Shown here piece by piece: positions 54,917 through 64,000 of a stretch of 64,000 bases of DNA. Under the pieces are notes generated by a model. It was not told the DNA's origin, searched no databases, and saw only the letters and a list, made by a program, of their open reading frames with translations. The position numbers and the translations under genes were made by a program. The DNA is from Malachius bipustulatus (taxonomy: Eukaryota > Arthropoda > Insecta > Coleoptera > Melyridae): NCBI GenBank assembly GCA_910589415.1, contig OU342632.1, forward strand, positions 42,955,341 through 43,019,340. Direction: 5' to 3'. Every line of letters starts with the position of its first letter. The stretch's first letter is position 1.

Positions 54917-57900
54917 TAATCTAAAATCAGAATATCAGTAAAACTGTCAAGTGAACAATGATCGGAAAAGTCCTGGAACTGTAAAATCTGGAAGTAAAAG
55001 AACTGTTTACTGTTTGTATGCTTCTGCCATATACATAAAGACATAATGTGGATGAATGAGGTACATAATAAGCTCGTCAGCAGTGGACTCGTGAATAATT
55101 TGGAGAATGGGGGATGGCTAATTTATAAATAGATCATGTATAAATGATGATAATTACATAATGGAATAGGTCTTGCTAGAAATTATAATACTATTCTATC
55201 CATAACATTTATTTTACTGCCACGGCCCACTTATAGAAATCTGTGTGACAAGTGAAACAACAGAAGAAATCAAGCGTGCAATGCATCTTCAGAAGAAATA
55301 CAAACAGAACTTGCCACCCATATATACCTATAATACTTAATTACCCTAATCTTTGAACACGTTTATTACTTATTACAATTTTTATACAACAACAAATTTA
55401 TTGTATGTATTTTTTATTAAGACCATATAAAGTCTCTTAGACGCGATTCTAATTAAAACTCAGGGATGTAAAAATTATCCATTTACAGATACATGTAATG
55501 TTAAACATGTCCGTAAAAGGAACAATATAAGAATATCTCTTTGCGTTATTGTAAAAATTATTATTCAGATTCTATAGAAATATTTTCCTTTCAGTTTTAC
55601 AACGTAATACTTCAGTGGAGTAATCCTGAAAAGGCTCATGAAAAATCCCTGCTACGTGTAGGTATACGTTATATTCAACGAGCAGCTTTATTCTATGTCT
55701 CCGGTTATGCATAGATATAATAGGGAGGTATTATTTAAGCCCCAAGACATAACGATAGAGAATATGGGCATCTCGTAAAGGACGCTGGTGCAGTGTTTTA
55801 GTTCCGCGGGTCGCTGTTTTATATCCTGGAAAGCGACCGCTCGTAAATAAGGCGAGACTGAATAGTGGCCTCTAGTGGTAGTAGTGATGACATTGAAATG
55901 GTGATTTGGCTTTAACCACCTGATGTAAAAGGATTTCAGCTTTATTGAAGCGAAATTTTCAAGCTATTTGGGGGATTTAGTAATATTAGTTGGAACTATC
56001 GAGGTGTTGAAATTTATTCTTACTATACTTTTTGTATACTTATAGCCTTATACGAGTAAAGATGTGAACGAAGTTACACCAAGCGAACTTATTTCAATGG
56101 ATACGTGTAACGGTTTATGAAGAAAAACTATATTATGTAAAATGGTAATACGCTTAGTATCCTAACGCATGAAAAAAAAAAAATTTAGGTACTAAGAATT
56201 TTACTGGCAATCTCAGAATCCTATATACGATTATCGCCCTTCAAACCTTCGGTTTAGCAATTATAATTTGCTCTATGGCAACTTGAAATCAAGGAAACTT
56301 TGTATGCCTGGCATATCTATCTAGCTAGAGAGAAACTGATTGATACATCAATGACTAATAATCATTGATAGATAGAAAAATAAGAAAATCATTTGACCTA
56401 CTAAGAAAAGCAATTGACAAAGGAGGAATACCAAGAGAAAAGACTGTAAATTTAATTTTTTCGTGATAGGTTCAAGTCCTTTCAAAAATGTTTTTTAAAT
56501 AGTTTCGATGTCATTGGCAAGAGAGATATGGGCCTAAACGTAAAGGATGAAACTTCATTGCCTGCTTTTCCAGGTTTTTAATTTGAATAGTGAAATTCAT
56601 AAAAGGGCAATTATTCGACAAATAAGAGCGATTTGCATTATACTTTTTTCTGAATCAACCAAGGCTCTGTTACTACAACGGTTTAACATTATCGCTCTAA
56701 AAATTTCATAAAAATTTATAAAAAATTTGAAACAAATGGTAAAAAATCATTTGCTTTTTGAGTTTGACTTGATGAAGTTAGCTTAAAATTGAAACATTAT
56801 GCAAAATTTATAATTTTCACCTTTAAAAAAAGCAAAATATTTCTTTTTATAGTCTCAATAACGTTTACTGATTGCTTAACGTTACAGGATGGAATTATTT
56901 ATTCAACCAGTCATAGTCGGGATGCCATTTTAATAGCAAAAAGCGTCTTATGAAAGTTAAAGAATTAGTTTGGAAATTTATAGGTGTACATTTTACAAAT
57001 GAATATTAAATCCTATGTTATAAAGTATAAAAGTTACTTGTAGTTCTTATTTTCCATCGCTAGTTCCAATATTAGCACGTCGACAGAGAGTAGGGTTGGA
57101 CTACACAGTACACATACAGACGATTATATTGTCATCTCATCAAGAGAATTTACGCAGACCATCAAATCGTTGATCAGGGTTTTATGGGAGCAGTAAAATG
57201 CAATGCCGCCGCCGCCGCAACGGCTTATAATAATACTTGAGTGAAATTTAAAATGTACGTCCGACACTAATCCTACGTTACAGGTTATTCATATGAGGTT
57301 TCAAAGCGCCGATGGGGCCCGAACCGAAACAGATATTTTACATTGACATCGTTTTAATTCTGTAAATTGATATTTCATATCGTTGGGTTCCCATTGACTC
57401 CTTTATGATATTATAAACGAAAAGTAATAGTGAAATACCTGATACGGCCTGTTTAATTTCAAATTTACGGGCGACTTGAATCAATTGTATGCTGGGAATT
57501 AAAAAAAAAGAAGCGAGGGCGTTTAACAAACAGTTTTATGATGGTATCAAATTACTATTCAGAAAAGTGTATGTTCCAGAGTTCTTCTTCGCCTACATTA
57601 CATATTTTACTTGATGAAGAATTTTAAATAAAATGTTGTACAAATATTTTTATTTCTATATTCATTGAAATCTCTCATCTGTTATTGATATGGAACTGCG
57701 TTGAGTTCGAAGAACTCAAATATATTTCCTCATAATAGAACAGTTGAGCTTTAGATTTAGAGGTAAAAGTGTACAACTTTAGAGATATTCACTAGACATA
57801 ATAAGCAGTATGTATTTGAGAAGAAGTGTAATTCAAATTACCTCATTAAAAATTGTCTTCGTGTCGCACAGCTTGGAACGAGACACCAATTTTAATTAAA

Positions 57901-59139
57901 AACTAATTAAAAACGGTGTAGAATGTCTGAAGATCGTCGATAAAATCACGAATCCCGCATAAAATTAACTTAGACCTTTTTAATTATTCTTCAGGCTAAT
58001 CAAATGAGCTATATAAACTTTTCATAGAGTTGACCCATTTTAATTTTTTCAGTCAGGAAGTAATTTTATTGGAGTTTCAGGAACCAGAATCAATATCTTT
58101 CCGCGGAATACCTACATAACAAGTTATTATTTCAATGATAAAACGAAGAATTTCTTAATATACCTTTGACATAATTTTAAAAGCTCTTGCCAACAGGAGG
58201 ATCTAATTAATTATACCTAATTGTACCAAAATGTAACGAGGCTTGATCAAGACCTAATTAGTTAAAATATACATCCAGAATTAAAAAAATATTTAGACAG
58301 ATTTATTATATGAATAACATACCTGAGTGGTGGAAAATTGAAATTAGTATGTAATTAATTATTACTAAAAGATTAATTTGGCTGAGGGATAATTAAAAAA
58401 GTAATATTTCCATCCTTAGTTCAAAATATAATTCGAATTTATGAATTTCTTACAGCTGATTGGTTTAATGCTCTAAACGCAGCGAATGCAATGAATTTTC
58501 AACCAATCACATGTTCTAAAATATAACTCTGAGGGCTGTTAAATACGGCCATTAGAATTACCACGGTGTAAAATGCAATACGTTTGGAATTCAATTGATA
58601 TTCTGACTGAACAAATTAGATTCATAGGAAGTACGTTTAGGTACCTAATCACAAAGCTCACATTTGTAAAGTTAACTTTTGCTTCCATTTCCAGCTACTC
58701 GCTCGACAACGGTTCATTAGAGACCACGGATCTATGGATAGATCTTAATGATTCTATATTATGGAAAGAATCAAAATTCTCGACTCTCAAATAATTAATA
58801 GGTCTAGTAGAATTCTATCTCGAATATTTCCTGCATCTAAACTTTATATCTCGAAAATTCCCTTCTTACTCTAAGCTATCCTCATTTATTGATGGAATCA
58901 TAATGTATGTTCTAATAATAAAATGAGAATAAGAGTATATCGTCTCATCTTAAGAGCTTCTAATAACTACTACACAAACAACCCTGATGACCTATTGTTT
59001 AACTCTATACATATACGCTCTCGAGATCTAGGTGGGATAGATGAGTATATTGACGACTTCACATCAAACTGACATCGCATTACATGTCTGATTCTGCTTG
59101 CCTACTTACAGTCTTCCAATGTAGCATTTTGCCCATGTA
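54917..59139. other. no recognised feature
   Basis: Long AT-rich stretch. A short CCGCCGCCGCCG run lies near 57,207. The largest plus-strand frame (58,573-58,794, 73 codons) has no recognisable product. No repeats that I can support. Confidence 0.45.
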
Positions 59140-60098
59140 TAGGGTTTTCCAATAACAAGAGGTGTTATTTTGGTATTCAAAGAAAAAGCCAATTTTTTGA
59201 GATAAATGATCGGATGTCTATTTCATAATAAAGAGGAAGGTATGCGGTTAATAATGAAAAACAACATCAGCCAAATGGCCACCAAGACCACGCTTACAGA
59301 ACCATATCCTTTTCATGAAATTTTCCATAACCAAATCGCAAAGTGGCTGCCCTATGTCCTCGATAGCCTCACGAATTCCATCTTTGAGGTCTTGAATCGA
59401 CGCTGGGCTGTTGGCGTACACCTTATCTTTCACGTAGCCCCAAAGGAAGAAGTCGCAAGGTGTTAAATCTCAAGATCTCGGAGGCCAATTGTGATCACCT
59501 CTTCCAGAGATAACACGGTCCGGAAACTTTTCCCGTAAAAGAGCAATGGTTTCGTTGCTCGTGTGGCACGTAGCGCCGTCTTGTTGAAAGTAAACGTTAT
59601 CCAGATCAATACCATTCAACTCCGACCATAAAAAATCATTAATCATCTCTCGATAGCGCAATCCATTATTCACCGTAACTGTTGACCCAACCTCATTTTC
59701 GAAAAAGTAAAGTCCAATGACCCCGCCGGACCATAAACCGCACCAAACAGTCACACGTTGAGGATGGAGAGGCTTCTCAACAATAACTCTTGGGTTTTCT
59801 GAGCCCCAGATACGGCAATTTTGTTTTTTGACGTAGCCACCGAGGTGGAAATGGGCCTCATCAGTAAAAATGATTTTTGACCCAAAAATGCTTTAGTTTT
59901 GCGAACTGTGACTGCAAGATTTTCACCATTTTTGTAGTAAATTTTAATAATTTCAATGCGTTGTTGAAGCGTGTATCGTTCCATTTTTAGTAATGGCGTA
60001 GTTTCTACTTGTCAAATGTCAAAGAATAAAAGCTTCAAAAGTGACAGCTACCGAAATACCGGGTGATTCAAAATAACACCTCTTGTTGGAAAACCCTT
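59140..60098 (-). mobile_element. internally deleted mariner-like (DD41D) transposon
   Basis: The ends are inverted repeats of about 30 bp (AGGGTTTTCCAAtaACAAGAGGTGTTATTTTG; the right end lacks two bases) with TA next to them. The transposase remnant runs on the minus strand. The element is about 0.96 kb, short for one with a full transposase, in keeping with the missing segment in the coding region. Confidence 0.85.
59248..59984 (-). pseudogene. mariner-like transposase, broken
   Basis: From an ATG at 59,984 the N-terminal DNA-binding part is readable (ERYTLQQRIEIIKIYYKNG). It then jumps at about residue 35 to the catalytic domain, so most of the helix-turn-helix/linker region is deleted. 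After a frameshift the first catalytic Asp lies in FTDEAHF, the second in QQDGATCHT, and the third in LTPCDFF. There are 41 residues between the last two, counting a TGA stop that replaces one residue just before DLTPCD. The DD41D spacing points to the rosa-like group of mariner relatives. Deletion, frameshift and stop make it inactive. Confidence 0.8.
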
Positions 60099-60541
60099 TA
60101 TTTGCCAATTTTCTAAATAGAATATATTTGAGGGCTGGAGAAGGGCTCAGTGAAGTTCCTAAGATCGAATATTTATAAATTTCAAACGGAATTCATTTGT
60201 CCACTATTTTTCTACATTTGTCCAACCAAAATTTTTGTTTTTCTATCCTCCAAGTCAAAGTTATGACCAAATAAAAAAAAAATTATCTCTAAATCAACCA
60301 TAAAAAACTTGCGGTCAAATTAAACAAATTTTACATTTAACAGTCCCCCATGAATATTTGTGTACGTACCTTATTTGTCATTAATTTTCATATAGGGGAT
60401 ACGATTCTCAACGATTTGTCCACGTTCGCTTGTCCACCTTACAATAGAAAGTTACAAAAACTTCGTAAAAAAAAACAAGAAGTATTCTTAGAAACAACCT
60501 CAACTCACATTTATACGGACGTACTGTTAACGAATACATAC
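60099..60541. other. no recognised feature
   Basis: AT-rich sequence between two small transposons. Nothing identifiable. Confidence 0.45.
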
Positions 60542-60895
60542 AGTGAGGACGTTTATAGCCCCCCCTGACCTTAAATTTTGAATTTTCAAACAAAAACTAA
60601 ATAAAATGTGTTTTTTTTTACTACTTTTTGACGTTTGACATTTCTGTCAAATATCAAAGATGACGTTGCAATCGCTGTGAACGTCAATTTTCTAGCGAGA
60701 TTTCCGAACGAGATAGAAGTTTGGTACGAAAACCAAATCAAATGTCATGATTTTTAATACTTTTTGACGTAAAACTGATTTTTCAAATGTCAAAGGTGAC
60801 GTTGCAGTCGCTGCCAATTGGTTTTCGTACCAAAGTTATATCTCGTTCGGATCAAAATTTAAGGTCAGGGGGGGGGGCTATAAACGTCCTCACTT
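60542..60895. mobile_element. 354-bp MITE
   Basis: Terminal inverted repeats of about 40 bp begin AGTGAGGACGTTTATAGC, then a run of C (G at the other end), then TGACCTTAAATTTTGA. Inside, a block TTTTTGACGT...TGTCAAA...GTGACGTTGCA-type occurs twice, diverged, and TTTGGTACGAAAACCAA is mirrored by TTGGTTTTCGTACCAAA. Foldback structure, no coding capacity. Confidence 0.75.
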
Positions 60896-62390
60896 AATAG
60901 CTTCCATGATACAAAATTGGAGTGCTTTAAGCATAGAAGAAAATATCGGGGGAGGGGCATCTCAAAGAAAAGTTATACTTTCATATTTTTCAAATCTTCA
61001 AAAATTATCCCCCCCCTCCGAACAAACGAAAATTGGGGTGGACAAAAGTGGAAAAAAACGTTCAATTTTTCCAGTTCACCTCCACATCTTTTTGTATCAG
61101 GTGACATCTTCTAGATGGTAGGAATAAAAGTGACTGAATGGCGCCCGAGGATTTTTTTCAGATAACATCACCATATCTTTGTCATCATCTATAATAACTC
61201 CGAATCGATTTTACTCGTTGAGAAAAATCCTAACTAGAAGGCCAGTTTAACGAAAAATTCTGCGTATTGAATTGACAGCTTCAACTTTTGCTTCAAATCG
61301 TATCAACTTTCACGCTCGATATAGACATTTGGCCATTAATAATGACCGTAATAGCATGTGTAATAAACTTTATAATACTTGCAATAAAGCCACCTTCATT
61401 TACACACCCTATATAATTAAACCGACTATAAGATCCATGCAGGTCCAATTATTTTGAGATTATTACTGCAAGATTAACACAGTTTAAAACTAGCAATTAC
61501 CTAAATGCCCTTTAACTTTCATGCGCTGCCATTTTACAAATTATACACACACTAACGTGCCTGAACCTGTGATTTTGTACCTCAAGGCTACCAGATTCTC
61601 CACACAATATCCATTTTATACTCATGTAGGCCTCCTGTATTACACACGAAAGCAGCCGCAATAAATACTGCTTCTAAATGAATTATTGATGCTGACAGAT
61701 TACAGAATCGTGCGGGAGATTATTAATTGAAGTCAAAGTCATCGAGTTTGTAACTCTATTAATCAACGGAAACCATCAGGGACTTGCAACATAATCTTCC
61801 ATGTTCTTTCCATTCATAGAAATAATAAATCATTAGTCTCGTGAGTGAAAGCACCACCATCATTTCCTGAACTGAGATACAGATTATGCCTGAAAATTTG
61901 GAATACATAATGAGAAATCCTTGAAAAGATTTATCTTGAACCAAAAATTTACCTTTGCAGCCAATTGATCATTTGAAAATAATCACTTTACAGTGTCACG
62001 ATTAGACTGTTATTACGACTCTGCCTGGTCTTGAAGATGGAAATTTCGTCATTTTGAACTTCTTACTTCGAGTATAAGATCATCCGGGAGAATTCCGGTG
62101 AGCTTTGAAACAACAAAACGCCGCCTTTGTGTAGCATATTGCAACTAAACGCTCCACAATGCTTGAGCTTGTATCCTAGTCCCCTGACCTGGAAAGTTAA
62201 ACACTGTGATTCCAGGTCAGTACCGCACTTCTACACACTAACTTTTTGTACCAGGTAGGAAATTGTCGGAACATATTGAAGTTCTTAGTCTTACGCGAAC
62301 GAATTGTATTGTGAAGTAGTCGGGAAATGCATTTTAATATGTAGGTATCGATAGATTCTGGAATTTCTGAACAGGATATTCAACTATCTA
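60896..62390. other. no recognised feature
   Basis: AT-rich. Short frames only, no recognisable product or repeat. Confidence 0.45.
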
Positions 62391-63386
62391 TACAGGGTGC
62401 ACCATGTATCCTTCTCTATATTGCTATCTCCTGAACGCTAAGAGATACAGGGTCGGTTAAATTAGAGAAAAGATGCACAGTTTTGTGGCAATGTCGAATC
62501 CGTCAAGACATGCAAGATATCTGTGACTGCTCCTGAAATATCCTGAAAAAACTGAAAAATCGTGATTTCTATTTTTTGCCATATCTTTTTTATTATTGAA
62601 GATTAATAAATAATTTTTTGTGGGCTTACATAAGTCGTCAAGAGCTACCCATCTGACATTACAAAAATTTTCAAGGCCGACTAGAACCAAGAGGTTTCAC
62701 AGTTAACTTTCGTTTTTCTTATGGCCGCCATATTATTTTTTTTATGTCGTTCGATATGAAAAAAATAATGGAAACCAAAAATTAATAAACTTAAAAAAAA
62801 AAAAATTTATTCTTCTTTTTTCAAAGAAAAACCAAAAAAATATCGTCGAAAAACGTCAACATTTGTAAAATACGCCGAAATAGTGCTTGCCTTATGGTTT
62901 TACAATTTATCTATGAAATTCGGTCTAAAAAGTTGTTTTTTTGTAAAGAAAAAAGAAGAATAAAAAAAATTTTAATTTATTTTTTTAAGTTTAACAATTT
63001 TTTGTTTTTATGATTTTTTTTTATACCAAATAACATAAAAAAACACTATGGTGGCCATAAGAAAAACGAATGTTGACTATGAAAACTCTGGCATCTAGTC
63101 GGCTTTGAAAATTTTTGAAACGATGATGAATAGCTCATAACGGCTTATGTAAGGCTATGAAAAATTATTTATTAATTTTCAATTGTAAGAAAGATATGAC
63201 AAAAATAAGATTCCTCGATTTTTCAGTTTTTTCAGGATGTTTCAGGAACGGTCACAGATATCTTGCATTTTTTGACGGATTCGAGATGGCCACAAAACTG
63301 CGCTTCTTTGGACTTGTTTAACCGACCCTGTATCTGTTAGCGTTAAGAGATAGCAATATAGAGAAGGATACATGGTGCACCCTGTA
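62391..63386. mobile_element. 996-bp foldback element with TACAGGGTGCACC ends, TA-flanked
   Basis: The whole element is an imperfect palindrome centred near 62,890. It begins TACAGGGTGCACCATGTATC and ends with the complement. Matching inner blocks include AAGAGATA, GGGTCGGTTAAA, CAAGATATCTGTGAC and CTTATGGCCGCCAT-type sequence. The arms are about 430-490 bp. TA dinucleotides flank both ends (62,389-62,390 and 63,387-63,388), as expected for a TA target. No protein is encoded. Confidence 0.85.
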
Positions 63387-64000
63387 TAGAATCAAATATG
63401 TTTCAGCCTAGAGAGATAATTAGGTATAAATAATTAATTGCAACGGAATTAACGGGGTTTTTCTTTAGATATTGATAGCAAGGATGAACTCAAATGAAGG
63501 TCGACTCTTGTACCTTCATTTGTAGCAACTCATCACATATTTTAATATTGCCCTAATATAATTCCCTCAATTATCTGACTATAATATTTTATTATTATAT
63601 TATAATAATGTATAGTATTATTATTATTTTAAATTCAAATATAACATTATTGATTTAAGTAAATCGAGCAAGGAAAGTTCTACTTATACATTTTAGGAAA
63701 CGAAGTTGATTTGTGTTTTATTTATTTTTTTTTTTTCAACAAAAGTCGCTGCTGAATTTAATTGATATGGTAATTTTTGTGAATACGCTTTTTGTTAAAC
63801 ATATCTGTGGAAAGAACTGAAGAGATCATTCCCTGTATCATTTTGTTACAGATTTACCGTTGAAAGGTTCGTCTACACCTAAAGTAAATTCAGACTCAAT
63901 TTATTATTCATTAAAGAAATATAATTATTTTACACAATTACTTAGAGCCGCACTAACTTAAGCAATCATTGATACATAAAGCCTATCGGTTTTGATTTAT
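63387..64000. other. no recognised feature
   Basis: AT-rich, with an ATT/TAT-rich low-complexity stretch at 63,575-63,650. Nothing else identifiable. Confidence 0.5.

Noticed and set aside
59206..59466. 86-codon plus-strand frame
   Set aside because: It is the antisense of the mariner transposase remnant.

Overview
The window looks like a repeat-dominated stretch of an arthropod, most likely insect, nuclear genome. It is AT-rich and spliceosomal in style. It carries an intact BEL/Pao LTR retrotransposon, a decayed Ty1/copia element, at least three non-LTR (LINE) remnants, a mariner-like DNA transposon and several foldback/MITE elements with TA targets. There is no bacterial-type gene organisation. 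I found no convincing complete host gene, only one candidate signal-peptide exon at about 25.6 kb on the minus strand. The species cannot be fixed from this sequence.

Layout. 0.4-1.0 kb: a MITE with G/C-tract inverted ends. 1.7-3.0 kb: a GC-richer fragment with a TATA/initiator-like promoter and short broken frames on the minus strand. 6.1-8.1 kb: a decayed Ty1/copia gag-protease-integrase relic (+). 8.5-9.5 kb: a foldback element with CAGGGTG ends. 11.1-11.5 kb: a LINE endonuclease remnant. 12,961-20,246: a complete BEL/Pao element on the minus strand, with 568-bp LTRs that look identical, one unbroken gag-pol frame, a primer binding site and a 4-bp target duplication. 21.5-22.1 kb: two strong palindromes. 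23.2-24.7 kb: a LINE reverse transcriptase relic split by a diverged BEL-type solo LTR. 27.3-27.6 kb: another LINE 3' fragment.

33,034-50,879 is the centre of the window: 17.8 kb of a 427-bp tandem repeat in two arms of opposite orientation (about 19.4 and 22.3 copies). The arms meet head-to-head across a 16-bp spacer, and both outer ends abut (TA)n tracts. Every repeat carries a canonical type I hammerhead ribozyme: CTGATGA core, 5-bp stem II, GAAA, a short stem III with a palindromic ACGT loop, a GTC cleavage site, and a stem I with an internal loop. There are 20 complete copies on the minus strand in the left arm and 22 on the plus strand in the right arm, plus one half copy. The right arm starts exactly at the nucleotide after the predicted cleavage site. 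That is what insertion of ribozyme-processed RNA, as proposed for retrozymes and for Penelope-like elements that carry hammerheads, would produce. I regard this as the system worth following up.

50.9-52.7 kb: a diverged tandem repeat with a period of about 638 bp. 53.9-54.9 kb: an inverted-repeat element with 265-bp arms. 59.1-60.1 kb: an internally deleted DD41D mariner-like transposon. 60.5-60.9 kb: a 354-bp MITE. 62.4-63.4 kb: a 996-bp foldback element flanked by TA. The remaining sequence is AT-rich with nothing I can identify. Translations, repeat periods and pairings were worked out by eye, and no database search was run.
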